A model generated the notes under the pieces. It did not search any database and had not been told where the DNA came from. It saw only the letters and a program-made list of their open reading frames with translations. Made by a program: the position numbers and the translations under genes. From contig NZ_JACDNT010000014.1 in the NCBI RefSeq assembly GCF_017656475.1, positions 1 through 48,438 on the forward strand: DNA of 48,438 bases, read 5' to 3'. This document shows, piece by piece, positions 1 to 8,387 of this stretch (positions within the stretch are counted from its first letter, which is position 1; each line of letters begins with the position of its first letter). The stretch is from Archaeoglobus sp. Its GTDB lineage: Archaea > Halobacteriota > Archaeoglobi > Archaeoglobales > Archaeoglobaceae.

Positions 1-82
1 ACCCGTAGAAGATTCACAATATGGAACCCTGGCGGAAGCCCACATAGGAGTTAATCTCCAATACTTTGTTCTCCAAGTCTAA
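1..82 (+). CDS. C-terminal tail of a partial unknown gene entering from the left
   Basis: Reading from base 2, an open frame of 26 codons runs to a TAA at 80-82. The peptide ends in GVNLQYFVLQV and looks like ordinary protein, but it is too short to identify. Its stop overlaps, on the opposite strand, the TAG stop of the membrane protein gene at 79-81, so the two genes would be convergent with interlocked stop codons. Another plus-strand frame is open for only 17 codons. On the minus strand, a short ATG frame at 43-45 reads less like protein. The call is tentative. Confidence 0.35.
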   Translation, partial: PVEDSQYGTLAEAHIGVNLQYFVLQV

Positions 83-978
83 ATTATTAGCAGCAATACC
101 ACAAATGCGATATCAAGAATTAGCGTGACAATTGAGTTCAGCAGCACTATTTTCACACCAAACTGACCGAACAGGGAGAGGTGCATCGGAAGTGAGTGTT
201 TGACTGACCTTGTTGAGAAGCTGATGACGTTACCAAGAATTAGACCTGTAACCACCCATTTCCACTCCAAACCCGAATCCATAAAACCAGCAGCAGTCAC
301 TACAGCAGACCTGACATTGAAAAACTCGACTATTGCAATAGTTATAGCTTCAGCCTTAAAGGGCAGAAATTTCAATGCTTCGCTCATAAAATCGAATACG
401 CCAAGCAAGGAGAGAAGAGAGACGATGAAATACGTTATTCCCATAATTGCTGCAATTCTGAGAACATTTTGAGAAACTGATACAGGTTTAAGTTCCTGAT
501 AGCTCGGTGCACTGTGATTCCATCTCCTTGATAAAAAGAAGCCAATAAGCGACTTGATGATTGCCACAGCAAATCTTATTCCTGTGTAAACCAGTCCAGC
601 AAATCCCAGAACCGGTATGACGAACGGGATAAAGAAGGCGTAGAGGTGGCTGAAAACACTCGGAAAGGAATTGAGAAAGGATACAGCAATAACCTCTCTG
701 TCGTCAATCTTTTTCTCCCTCCAGACCTGGGATAGCATCGAGTAGCTGGCTGTAGGGCTGATGAAGCAGGTTGCAAAGCTTATTACAGCAAACTCGCTCA
801 CACCGAATTTTCGCAATGCAGGCTGGAGAGAAAAGGCAAATTTCTCAAGATAGCCCTTCTTTATAGAGTAGCTGACTGCATAAATGGCAACAATGACGAC
901 AGGAAGAGTTTTGATTAGGAAAATAGCAGTGAGAGTTGCTGCGTGAGTGATTAAGCTGATTCCATAAGCTTCATTCAT
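79..978 (-). CDS. Multi-spanning membrane protein, nucleoside-recognition (Gate) domain family
   Basis: The 299-residue protein is very hydrophobic, with roughly eight membrane segments (near residues 12-36, 60-80, 108-150, 175-196, 210-230, 240-257 and 272-298). The pattern of half-length helices around SFATCFISPTASYSM and NVRSAVVTAAGF resembles the Gate / nucleoside-recognition proteins related to spore maturation and concentrative nucleoside transporters. The substrate is unknown. Its ATG overlaps the TGA stop of the uracil-DNA glycosylase gene (ATGA at 975-978), so the two are co-transcribed and translationally coupled. A link to salvage of bases or nucleosides from repair is possible but is only inference. 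Confidence 0.7.
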   Translation of the reverse strand: MNEAYGISLITHAATLTAIFLIKTLPVVIVAIYAVSYSIKKGYLEKFAFSLQPALRKFGVSEFAVISFATCFISPTASYSMLSQVWREKKIDDREVIAVSFLNSFPSVFSHLYAFFIPFVIPVLGFAGLVYTGIRFAVAIIKSLIGFFLSRRWNHSAPSYQELKPVSVSQNVLRIAAIMGITYFIVSLLSLLGVFDFMSEALKFLPFKAEAITIAIVEFFNVRSAVVTAAGFMDSGLEWKWVVTGLILGNVISFSTRSVKHSLPMHLSLFGQFGVKIVLLNSIVTLILDIAFVVLLLII

Positions 979-1574
979 AGGTAATCAAAGAGGGTCGGTT
1001 GCTTCTTTTTGCATAACTCGCCTATCTTCTGGAAATCTTTCTCATACTCCTCCCTCAATTGAGGCCTGTAGAGAACCGCTGCTGGGTGGTAGATTGCGAT
1101 GATTCTGACCTTCTTTCCCCACCTTTCAACCTCGTAAACCTTCCCCTTAACTCTGGAAATGGTTGTGAATTCAAGACTGAACAAGTTGAAAATGAACTGT
1201 GCGGCAAATCTTCCAAGGCAGACGATTACGTTCGGCCTGATCACATCAAGCTGCCTTACAAGGTAATCTCCACATTTCTCGACCTCTTCTGGAGTGGGGT
1301 CACGGTTATTAGGGGGGCGACATTTCAGAACGTTGGTTATGTAAACATCCCCTCTCCTCAGACCGATTGACGCCAACATCTCCGTAAGAAGCTTTCCAGC
1401 AGCCCCTACAAATGGCTCTCCCTGCAAATCCTCATCCCTTCCCGGTGCTTCACCGACAAAAACAACTTCTGCCTTTTCATTCCCCACCCCGGGAACGTAG
1501 TTTGTTTTGGTTTTATGGAGGTCGCATTTTTTGCAGCTCATAATCTCTTTGATTATGTCCTGCAGAGATTCCAT
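975..1574 (-). CDS. udg: Uracil-DNA glycosylase, family 4 (4Fe-4S)
   Basis: This 199-residue protein removes uracil from DNA, the first step of base-excision repair of deaminated cytosine; this matters for a hyperthermophile. The four iron-sulfur ligands of family 4 are visible: C14 and C17 (CKKC), C85 (LKCRPP) and C101 (EKCGDY). Motif GEAPGRDED (about 41-49) binds uracil and supplies the active site, and the HPAAVLYRP segment near 163 is the conserved DNA-binding histidine loop. The C-terminal QPTLFDYL resembles a PCNA-interaction peptide. The sequence is nearly the same as the characterised A. fulgidus enzyme as I remember it, with scattered conservative differences. A TATA-like stretch lies at about 1593-1606 upstream. 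Confidence 0.97.
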   Translation of the reverse strand: MESLQDIIKEIMSCKKCDLHKTKTNYVPGVGNEKAEVVFVGEAPGRDEDLQGEPFVGAAGKLLTEMLASIGLRRGDVYITNVLKCRPPNNRDPTPEEVEKCGDYLVRQLDVIRPNVIVCLGRFAAQFIFNLFSLEFTTISRVKGKVYEVERWGKKVRIIAIYHPAAVLYRPQLREEYEKDFQKIGELCKKKQPTLFDYL

Positions 1575-1715
1575 CAGGAAACCTTTCGGAGTTAAATTAA
1601 AATAGTTTGCTGATGTGTTGCGTTGTCCAGCTTTACTGAGGACAGTTGATAGAGTATGGTTGATTCAGCACTACTCCAGCAAATAAAATTTATTTCCTGA
1701 AGACGAAAACCGAAC

Positions 1716-1925
1716 GTGAACCCCTTCAAGGTTATGATCGGCTTTGCCGTGGTGATGCTCGGCCTTACATTGCTGGCTTTAAGCAGTGCGGAGAACGTGG
1801 AGTATGGAGGAGTTGTGATCATAGGGCCTATTCCAATAGTCTTCGGATCATCTCCGGACATTGCGGTTTTCATGGTTTTCATAGCTTTGATTTTAATTCT
1901 CCTACCTTTGCTGATGAGGTGGTAG
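1716..1925 (+). CDS. Small DUF131-type (TIGR00304) membrane protein, first of a tandem pair
   Basis: The 69-residue protein has a membrane segment at about 5-24, a central GGVVIIGPIPIVFGSS motif at about 31-46 and a second membrane segment at about 48-66. The GPIPIVFG motif defines an archaeal family of unknown function. The chosen start is GTG at 1716; an ATG at 1734 would remove six residues. A TATA-like box at 1684-1692 about 25-30 bases upstream and no Shine-Dalgarno site suggest a leaderless transcript. The next gene, at 1927, is a paralogue sharing the central motif. Confidence 0.7.
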   Translation: MNPFKVMIGFAVVMLGLTLLALSSAENVEYGGVVIIGPIPIVFGSSPDIAVFMVFIALILILLPLLMRW

Positions 1926-1926
1926 C

Positions 1927-2214
1927 ATGCTCGCTCTGCTTTCAATTATTATAATCCTCCTCGGAATTTATTTGGTTATCTCAGGACTGAGAGAAGAATG
2001 GCCAGAATTTGAGGAAGAATTTGAAGAAAGGAGAGAAGTAACAGAAGAACACGAAAGAAACGAGAGAAAGCCAAAGAGAGAAGTAAAAGGGGGAGGGGTA
2101 ATTCTCATAGGACCGATTCCCATCGTCTTTGGTGACAGTAAGTACGCCTTTCTCTCCTTAGTTCTTGCCATAATTCTTATGCTTCTCTCCATTGCTTTAA
2201 TTCTCCTATTGTAG
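1927..2214 (+). CDS. Small DUF131-type membrane protein with acidic insert, second of a tandem pair
   Basis: The 95-residue protein has an N-terminal membrane segment (2-20) and a highly charged linker rich in Glu, Arg and Lys (about 22-52). The family motif GGVILIGPIPIVFGDS (about 56-71) and a C-terminal membrane segment (72-95) follow. It starts one base after the stop of the preceding paralogue, so they form an operon. The charged linker distinguishes it from the first copy and may be a cytoplasmic or external contact region. The function is unknown. Confidence 0.7.
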   Translation: MLALLSIIIILLGIYLVISGLREEWPEFEEEFEERREVTEEHERNERKPKREVKGGGVILIGPIPIVFGDSKYAFLSLVLAIILMLLSIALILLL

Positions 2215-2280
2215 CGATAAGCATGGCCGAGCATATCGGAAATTATTTATTTTGACAAATCAAATAGTAATGGTGATTTT

Positions 2281-4122
2281 ATGGCAGGAGGATATATGGG
2301 CAAAATTTTGAAAGTGAATTTGAGCGATGGCAGCATAAAAGAGCTTCCGATTGACGAGGAAATTGCAAAAAAGTACATCGGTGGGAAGGGATACGCGGTA
2401 AGAATCCTCTACGATTATCTCACTGAGTATGAGAAACTTGGAATTGCACCTACAGACATAGACCCGCTTGGAGAGGAGAACGTTCTGATTTTTGCAACAG
2501 GGCCGGCAACAGGAGTTGCAGGCTTCCCAGAACCGGGAAGATACCACGTAATGACTCTCAGAAGCCCGCTGACAGGCGGAATCGGTTCTTCCAACAGCGG
2601 AGGCAAATTTGGCCCGTATCTGAAGTTTGCGGGTTACGACATGGTCATCATTGAGGGCAAGAGTGAGGAACCGGTGTATCTTGAAATCGTTGATGGCTCG
2701 GCAGAGATTAAATGTGCCAAGGACCTGTGGGGCAAAAACACCTTCGACACAACCAGAGTTCTCACAGAGAGAGTGGGTGGGAACTGCAGTGTCGCCTGCA
2801 TTGGCCCTGCAGGAGAGAATCTTGTGCATATCGCGTGCATAATCAACGAAGAGCACAGAGCAGCAGGAAGGACTGGTGTGGGAGCGGTAATGGGTTCAAA
2901 GAAACTTAAGGCGATCGTCGCAAAGGGATCAAGCAGGCCCGAAATAGCGAGACCTGAAGAGTTCAAGGCAGTCTCCAAAGAAATGCTCGACAAGATCAAG
3001 CAAAACCCCGTAACAGGTGAGGGGTTGCCCAAGTACGGAACCGCTGTTCTGGTTAACGTGATAAACAACGCAGGTGCTTTGCCCTACAAGAACTGGCAGG
3101 AAGCATACAACGAGAAAGCTGACGAAATAAGCGGAGAGACAATGGAAGCTAAGTACTTGAGGAAGAGAGTTGCATGCTGGGGCTGCAGCATAGGGTGTGG
3201 AAGGGCAACAGAGGTTAAAACCGGTCCGTTCAAGGTTCTAAACACTGAGGGGCCGGAATACGAGTCGATCTGGGCACTCGGCAACGACACGGCAGTTATC
3301 AACCTTGAGGCAATCATAAAGGCCAATCACTTCTGCGATGAACTCGGCATAGACACGATCTCCATGGGATCAACGATAGCGTGTGCGATGGAGCTTTACG
3401 AGAAGGGTTACATAAAGGATGAAGACCTGCAGGGCCTCGACTTATCATTTGGCAGCGATGCCGCGATGGTTGAGGCTGTGTGGAGAACCGCATACAAGAC
3501 CGGCATTGGGAAATACTTGGCTCTCGGAAGCAAGAGGTTGGCTGAGGTATTCGGTGCACCTGAGCTTTCGATGAGCGTTAAGGGACTTGAGATGCCCGCC
3601 TACGACCCCAGAGGGATCAAGGGTATAGGCCTGAACTACGCAACCGCAAACAGAGGAGGTTGCCACGTTTCTGGCTACACAGTCTCGCCCGAAATCGTTG
3701 GATTGCCTGAGAAGATTGATCCACTCACATATGAGGGGAAGGCAGCATGGGTTAAGGCATTCCAGGACTTCACATGCGTCGTTAACTCAGCCGTAAACTG
3801 CCTCTTCACAACCTTCGCCCTGGGAGCAGAGGATTACGCTGTGATGCTCTCACATGTTACTGGCTGGGATCTGAATGCTGACGAAATAATGAAGATTGGA
3901 GAGAGAATCTACAACCTTGAGAGGGTTATAATCAACAAGTACGGCTTTGACGGCAAGGACGACATGCTTCCAAAGCGCCTGCTTACCGAGCCGCTCAAGG
4001 AGGGGCCAGCAAAGGGACAGGTTGTTGAACTGGACAGGATGAAGGAGGAGTACTACCAGCTCAGAGGCTGGGAAAACGGAGTTCCAACAAAAGAAAAGCT
4101 AAAAGAGCTGGATATTCCCTAA
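2281..4122 (+). CDS. aor: Tungsten-dependent aldehyde:ferredoxin oxidoreductase
   Basis: The 613-residue enzyme belongs to the AOR family, which oxidises aldehydes to carboxylates with ferredoxin as acceptor, using a bis-tungstopterin and one 4Fe-4S cluster. Cluster ligands are visible as C299, C302 and C306 (CWGCSIGC), with C507 (VNCLF) the likely fourth. The pterin-binding signatures FPEPGRYHV and GAVMGSKKLKAI are present, and the length is typical of the family. The ATG follows a GGTGAT Shine-Dalgarno site at about 2271-2276, with a TATA-like stretch near 2240-2252. It faces rpoD, with only four bases between the two stop codons. The substrate cannot be told from sequence. Confidence 0.95.
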   Translation: MAGGYMGKILKVNLSDGSIKELPIDEEIAKKYIGGKGYAVRILYDYLTEYEKLGIAPTDIDPLGEENVLIFATGPATGVAGFPEPGRYHVMTLRSPLTGGIGSSNSGGKFGPYLKFAGYDMVIIEGKSEEPVYLEIVDGSAEIKCAKDLWGKNTFDTTRVLTERVGGNCSVACIGPAGENLVHIACIINEEHRAAGRTGVGAVMGSKKLKAIVAKGSSRPEIARPEEFKAVSKEMLDKIKQNPVTGEGLPKYGTAVLVNVINNAGALPYKNWQEAYNEKADEISGETMEAKYLRKRVACWGCSIGCGRATEVKTGPFKVLNTEGPEYESIWALGNDTAVINLEAIIKANHFCDELGIDTISMGSTIACAMELYEKGYIKDEDLQGLDLSFGSDAAMVEAVWRTAYKTGIGKYLALGSKRLAEVFGAPELSMSVKGLEMPAYDPRGIKGIGLNYATANRGGCHVSGYTVSPEIVGLPEKIDPLTYEGKAAWVKAFQDFTCVVNSAVNCLFTTFALGAEDYAVMLSHVTGWDLNADEIMKIGERIYNLERVIINKYGFDGKDDMLPKRLLTEPLKEGPAKGQVVELDRMKEEYYQLRGWENGVPTKEKLKELDIP

Positions 4123-4126
4123 TTTT

Positions 4127-4921
4127 TTACTGTATTTCCTCTATTATTTTGTTCATTTCCTCAGCTTTGCTTTTGAGAATTTCAAGAGCCTTTCTCATAA
4201 CTTCTCTGACTGGTAAGGCTCCAGTTCCCTCAACTGTGAACAGAAAGTTGTTCGTTTCTTTAACGTTAATGGCGTTCATCTCACAGACTTCAACGCACTC
4301 TTCACACATCGAGCAAGCCATCAAGTCTCTAACCTTAACTCTGTCCCCATCTTTCTCGAAAACATTCCTCGGACAAACTTTAATGCAGTCTCCACATCCG
4401 TTGCAGTTCTCGTTTATTTCAATTTCTGGAATAATCTTGTAAACACAGACTGAAACCGGCTGGAACTTCGCGTGCTCCCTTCCCGTTCCGAGCCTTGCCA
4501 CAGCTTCCAGCATTAGCTGCTGCCCCTCGAAAAGCTCCAGAACCGGGATGTTGTCTATTGCAAAGACCACCTCAGGGTCGTCGCTGATGAAGTCTCCTGA
4601 GTAAACTACCTTTGGTCCCTCCACGTTCAGTCTGAGGGAAATCTGACAGTTGGGACAACCCTCTCCACCACAAGCGCATTCGTGCTGCATGTTGAACCTG
4701 TCTAAGTAGGTCTTTATTGGAACCATGGCCAGCCTGTGAGCAATCACCTCGTCATAGAAATAGCTGGAATTCAGGTAGATGTCGACGTAGTCTACAGCCA
4801 TAGCAGGAACTTCAGCTTTCATTGCCCTCCTGAATGAATTGGCTAAAGCTGGTGATGCGTTTTTCAAAATAAATTTGATTTTGAATTCTGATTCTTCCAG
4901 TATTTCAATTTCCGGCATCAT
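4127..4921 (-). CDS. rpoD: DNA-directed RNA polymerase subunit D with ferredoxin-like domain
   Basis: The 264-residue subunit is the archaeal counterpart of bacterial alpha and eukaryotic Rpb3; it pairs with subunit L to start polymerase assembly. The split dimerisation domain (about 1-50 and 220-264) brackets an insert domain. A ferredoxin-like module at 170-216 has two full 4Fe-4S motifs: C173, C176, C179, C183 and C203, C206, C209, C213. An additional CxCx4CxxC group at C82, C84, C89 and C92 could bind zinc. The start ATG overlaps the rps11 stop (TGATG). The usual downstream rpl18e-rpl13-rps9 genes are absent; AOR lies there instead. Confidence 0.97.
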   Translation of the reverse strand: MMPEIEILEESEFKIKFILKNASPALANSFRRAMKAEVPAMAVDYVDIYLNSSYFYDEVIAHRLAMVPIKTYLDRFNMQHECACGGEGCPNCQISLRLNVEGPKVVYSGDFISDDPEVVFAIDNIPVLELFEGQQLMLEAVARLGTGREHAKFQPVSVCVYKIIPEIEINENCNGCGDCIKVCPRNVFEKDGDRVKVRDLMACSMCEECVEVCEMNAINVKETNNFLFTVEGTGALPVREVMRKALEILKSKAEEMNKIIEEIQ

Positions 4922-5322
4922 CAGACTCTCCTACCCCTCTTCCCTCCTGGAGGTCTTGTTCCATCGTGCGGAATCGGTGTAACGTCCTCAATTCTTCCTA
5001 TCTTGAGTCCAGCTCTTGCAAGAGCTCTGATCGCTGCCTGTGCTCCGGGGCCAGGGGTTGTGTGCTTGTTTCCTCCAGGTGCTCTAACCTTTATGTGAAC
5101 GCCCTCAATTCCCTTTTCCTTTGCAATAGCTGCAGCCCTCAATGCTGCTTGCATCGCGGTGTAGGGGTTGCCTTCATCTCTATCAGCTTTGACTATCATT
5201 CCACCGCTTACCCTTGTAATAATTTCGGCTCCGGTTATGTCTGTAATCGTGATTATCGTGTTGTTGTATGAGGAGTATATGTGGGCAATTCCCCACCTTC
5301 CACCCTTCTTCTTCTCGGCCAT
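4921..5322 (-). CDS. rps11: Small ribosomal subunit protein uS11
   Basis: The 133-residue protein is a component of the 30S platform that contacts 16S rRNA and the mRNA exit region. Hallmarks are [17 protein letters not shown] at the start, the [20 protein letters not shown] segment in the second half, and the basic C-terminus [16 protein letters not shown]-like tail (here [16 protein letters not shown]). It is third in the rps13-rps4-rps11-rpoD operon and is joined to both neighbours by one-base TGATG start-stop overlaps, implying translational coupling. Confidence 0.97.
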   Translation of the reverse strand: MAEKKKGGRWGIAHIYSSYNNTIITITDITGAEIITRVSGGMIVKADRDEGNPYTAMQAALRAAAIAKEKGIEGVHIKVRAPGGNKHTTPGPGAQAAIRALARAGLKIGRIEDVTPIPHDGTRPPGGKRGRRV

Positions 5323-5840
5323 CAGACCACCTCAGTTTTTGCTAACGGGGAATTCTTATAGAAGGATATCTTGCTCTCTAGCTCTTTGGTTATGATAAAG
5401 CTTGGAGAAGTAACTCTCCTCCCGTCAACCGCAATATGACCGTGAGTTATGAACTGTCTTGCCTGCTTTATCGTCTTTGCCAGCCCCTGCCTGTAGACCA
5501 TCGTCTGAAGCCTTCTTTCAAGAAAGTCCTCAACGCTCAGGTTTAGAATGTCATCGAGAGTTGCGTTTTCGGGGAGTATCCCCATCTTGTTTAGCTTCTT
5601 AATAACCGTCTGTGCCTTGGCTTTTGCAATTTCACCTTCCTTGCCAGGAAGACCGATTTCAGCGAGAAGGTCTCTCGCTACTCTCCTGTATTTTCTCAGA
5701 ATGTTCTGGAATCTCCAGAGCTCCTTCTTGTTCCTGAGGCCGTACTTTATCACGAGCTCCATCTCCTTCTCAAGTCTGGCCTTATCCCACGGATGAGTTG
5801 GAGTTGTGTACTTCTTTCTGTGGCGCTTTGGGTCACCCAT
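5322..5840 (-). CDS. rps4: Small ribosomal subunit protein uS4
   Basis: The 172-residue protein is a primary 16S rRNA binding protein of the 30S body. The archaeal form is shorter than the bacterial one and starts with [19 protein letters not shown]. The S4 RNA-binding domain is seen at about 105-160 ([20 protein letters not shown] followed by [10 protein letters not shown]). It lies six bases after rps13 and overlaps the rps11 start by one base. Confidence 0.97.
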   Translation of the reverse strand: MGDPKRHRKKYTTPTHPWDKARLEKEMELVIKYGLRNKKELWRFQNILRKYRRVARDLLAEIGLPGKEGEIAKAKAQTVIKKLNKMGILPENATLDDILNLSVEDFLERRLQTMVYRQGLAKTIKQARQFITHGHIAVDGRRVTSPSFIITKELESKISFYKNSPLAKTEVV

Positions 5841-5846
5841 CTAAAA

Positions 5847-6287
5847 TCACCTCTTCCTCCTCACAACACCAACTGTCCTTCCCGTCCTGCCAGTTGACCT
5901 AGTTCTCTGACCTCTGACTTTCTTTCCTCTTGCGTGCCTGACGCCGCGGTAGGCTTTCATCTTAATCAGTCTCTCGATGTCCAGCATTCTTGCGAAGTCA
6001 ACGTCCTTCGACAGCAGATGGAGGTTCTGGCCTGAATATGGATCCTTTCTCCTGTTTAGAAGCCATGATGGAAGGGATTCGATTTCCTCCTCAATGAACT
6101 TCTTGACTTTCTCTATCGTCTCATCATCAAGCTCTCCAAGTTTGGCTCTCCCATCCACTCCCAGCTCGTTGACTATGCATCTCGCAGCCCTGAGTCCAAT
6201 TCCCTTTATCCCCGTAAGAGCGAACATGAGACTCTTGTTCCCATCCAGGTCTGTATCGGCAATTCTCACGATATGCTTGAACGTCAT
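5847..6287 (-). CDS. rps13: Small ribosomal subunit protein uS13
   Basis: The 146-residue protein of the 30S head contacts the P-site tRNA and bridges to the large subunit. Diagnostic features are the N-terminal HIVRIADTDLDGNKS, the helix-hairpin-helix GIKGIGLRAARCIV, and the basic tail RGVRHARGKKVRGQRTRSTG. It is the first gene of the operon. A TATA box at 6323-6332 and a GGTGGT Shine-Dalgarno just before the ATG support this start. Confidence 0.97.
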   Translation of the reverse strand: MTFKHIVRIADTDLDGNKSLMFALTGIKGIGLRAARCIVNELGVDGRAKLGELDDETIEKVKKFIEEEIESLPSWLLNRRKDPYSGQNLHLLSKDVDFARMLDIERLIKMKAYRGVRHARGKKVRGQRTRSTGRTGRTVGVVRRKR

Positions 6288-6322
6288 AATACCACCGTCT
6301 AAGAGGAAGCAAGCTTGGAAGG

Positions 6323-6332
6323 ATATTTAAAG
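6323..6332 (-). promoter_or_regulatory. TATA box of the rps13-rps4-rps11-rpoD operon
   Basis: On the minus strand the sequence reads CTTTAAATAT, a good archaeal TATA box. It lies about 40 bases before the rps13 ATG, so transcription would begin near 6300 with a short leader carrying the GGTGGT ribosome site. Confidence 0.65.
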
Positions 6333-6390
6333 ATTATGTGCCCATAAGGAACTGAAAAATCCTTTCAGTTCTGGCATTAAAATTCAGTGT

Positions 6391-7344
6391 TTATGCTTTT
6401 CTCGTGACGAGGAAGTCCGTGAGTTCCAGCAATATCTCTTTTGCTTTGCTTTCCGGCAAAACGTCGAGTCTTTTTTTAGCCTCCTCAGCCATTTCTCTGG
6501 CCTTTTTTGCAGCATAGTCAATAGCTCCGCATTCTTTGAGTTTCTCTATGTCATCTCTGATTTCCGAAGCGTCAGCCTTGCCCTTTCCAAACGTTTTAAG
6601 ATTTATACCCTTCTCAAAGGCCTTTATGACAATCAGAGTCTTCTTGCCTTTAAGAATGTCGCTCCCCCAGTCTTTGCCAGTCTCCTCTGTCAGATCCAGA
6701 AGGTCATCCTGAATCTGAAATCCCACACCGCTGAGAAGTCCGTAGTCCCACAGCGCCTTAACAACTTTCTCATCCTCTCCAAAAAGGATTGCCGGCATGG
6801 CTGCAGAAGCCGCAATAAGAACTCCCGTTTTCAGTTCGACCATCTTTAGATACTCCTCTTCAGAAACCGTCTCTCTCTCTTCAAAGCTCATGTCGTAGTA
6901 CTGCCCCTCGCAGATTTTTATGCAAACCTCTGAAAGCATTTCTGTAGCCTTTCTGATTCCCTCGCTCTCGACATCGCAGGCAGTAAGAAGCTTGAAAGCC
7001 TCTGCGAAAAGCGTATCGCCGGCGAGAATTGCTGTTGCCTCCCCATAAACCCTGTGGACAGTAGGAACGCCTCTCCTCATCTCATCCCTGTCCATTATGT
7101 CGTCGTGCACAAGTGTGAAGTTGTGAATCGTCTCAATGCTCAGTGCTGCAGGGATAATCTTTCTGTAATCCTTTCCAAGAGCTTCTGCAGTTAAAAGGCT
7201 GATCACCGGCCTCAACCTCTTTCCTCCAGCTTTTATCAGGTGCCTTGCAGCCTTGTAAAGGCCAAGTGGTTCTTTTTCAGGCAAAAGCTCCTCGATAGCC
7301 TTGTTGATTATTTCAGCCCTTTTTGCTATCTCTTCCTTCAGCAT
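6391..7344 (-). CDS. idsA: Geranylgeranyl (short-chain polyprenyl) diphosphate synthase
   Basis: This 317-residue trans-prenyltransferase condenses IPP with allylic diphosphates to make the C20 precursor of archaeal ether lipids. The first aspartate-rich motif is LVHDDIMDRDEMRRG and the second is GFQIQDDLLD. A phenylalanine five residues before the first motif fits a geranylgeranyl-length product. I chose the ATG at 7344, which has a GAGGTTGA ribosome site that contains the TGA stop of IPP isomerase. A longer frame from 7371 would overlap that gene by 22 bases. It is last in the mevalonate kinase operon and so acts directly downstream of the enzymes encoded with it. Confidence 0.93.
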   Translation of the reverse strand: MLKEEIAKRAEIINKAIEELLPEKEPLGLYKAARHLIKAGGKRLRPVISLLTAEALGKDYRKIIPAALSIETIHNFTLVHDDIMDRDEMRRGVPTVHRVYGEATAILAGDTLFAEAFKLLTACDVESEGIRKATEMLSEVCIKICEGQYYDMSFEERETVSEEEYLKMVELKTGVLIAASAAMPAILFGEDEKVVKALWDYGLLSGVGFQIQDDLLDLTEETGKDWGSDILKGKKTLIVIKAFEKGINLKTFGKGKADASEIRDDIEKLKECGAIDYAAKKAREMAEEAKKRLDVLPESKAKEILLELTDFLVTRKA

Positions 7345-7349
7345 GGCAA

Positions 7350-8387
7350 TCAACCTCTGAATTCCACCCACTCTTTCAGCATTCCTGTTACAAACACTTC
7401 AAGACCTTTCAGCTCTCTCAAGTTCCTGCATCCTGTTAAAAACATTGCCGTTTTTAGCCCCCTTCTGAAGTACTCGATTTCTTCCCTGACTTTCTCCACT
7501 CCCTCAACAGCGGCTCTTAGGAACGGCAGTGCAGCGCTGCCCACTTCCGCCCCAATCGCTATGCTCTTCGCAATATCAAGCCCACTCCTCAGCCCACCTG
7601 TTGCGATTAAGGGCAGTATCCCTCTGCAATCAACAATACTGAAGGCTGTCGGCAAACCCCAGTCCCAGAAGTCAACTCCAACTGACTTGGAAATTTCGTC
7701 AGAGACCCTGTATACCTCAACACCACTGAACGTCGTCCCACCTTTCCCTCCAACGTCTATTGCCGAAACACCTGCCTCTTTGAGCATTACTGCAATCTCC
7801 CTGCTGATTCCTGCTCCGGTTTCCTTGGCTATAACCGGAACCTTCACGGATTTGCAGACTTCTTCCAGCATCTCCAATCCTTTTTCAGCGTTCAAATCGC
7901 CTTCTGGCTGAATAGCCTCCTGAAGGTAGTTGAGATGAATCGCAACAGCATCCGCATCAATCATCTCCACGGCCTTATCAACGATTTCAGCACCCTTCTC
8001 TATAACCTGCGGGATGCCAATGTTGGCGTAGATGAAAGCCTTTGGAGCTTTCTCCCTAACAACTGTAAAGCTGTCTGCAAGCTTTTCATCTTCAATAGCC
8101 GCCCTCTGGCTCCCCACACCCATACCTATTCCTACCTCTTCAACAGCCTCAGCCAAACACGCGTTTATCTCCTTAGTTTTAGGATGCCCTCCGGTCATAG
8201 AGGCGATGAGAAGTGGAAATGACAGCTTCTTCCCTAAGAACTCAACTTCAGTATCGATTTTCCGGTAATCTACTTCGGGAAGAGCTTTGTGAATGAGCAT
8301 AACGTCTTCAAGTCCCGTGTAGCCCGACTCCACTTCCTCTTCGAGGCAGATTCTAATGTGGTCGATTTTTCTCTTCGAAGTGCTCAG
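7350..8387 (-). CDS. fni: Type 2 isopentenyl-diphosphate delta-isomerase (FMN-dependent)
   Basis: The enzyme interconverts IPP and DMAPP using reduced FMN and Mg2+. Visible motifs are SMTGGHPKTKEIN (flavin/phosphate), GVGSQRAA, HLNYLQEAIQPEGD (catalytic Gln and metal-binding Glu) and the TIM-barrel phosphate loops VGGKGGTTF and ATGGLRSG. The start is unusual: family members begin with STSKRKIDHIR-like sequence. Here that is preceded by CTG at 8387-8385, seven bases after a perfect GGAGG and overlapping the kinase stop (CTGA). The first in-frame ATG, at 8471, would give 28 extra residues that read like out-of-frame kinase sequence. The CTG start gives 345 residues, the usual length. Confidence 0.92.
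   Translation of the reverse strand: MSTSKRKIDHIRICLEEEVESGYTGLEDVMLIHKALPEVDYRKIDTEVEFLGKKLSFPLLIASMTGGHPKTKEINACLAEAVEEVGIGMGVGSQRAAIEDEKLADSFTVVREKAPKAFIYANIGIPQVIEKGAEIVDKAVEMIDADAVAIHLNYLQEAIQPEGDLNAEKGLEMLEEVCKSVKVPVIAKETGAGISREIAVMLKEAGVSAIDVGGKGGTTFSGVEVYRVSDEISKSVGVDFWDWGLPTAFSIVDCRGILPLIATGGLRSGLDIAKSIAIGAEVGSAALPFLRAAVEGVEKVREEIEYFRRGLKTAMFLTGCRNLRELKGLEVFVTGMLKEWVEFRG

Noticed and set aside
2260-2856. Minus-strand 198-codon open frame
   Set aside because: It is antisense to the aldehyde oxidoreductase 5' half, which has clear catalytic motifs.
7240-7911. Plus-strand 223-codon open frame
   Set aside because: It is antisense to the prenyl synthase and IPP isomerase genes, with a Ser/Pro/Thr-rich product typical of a shadow frame.
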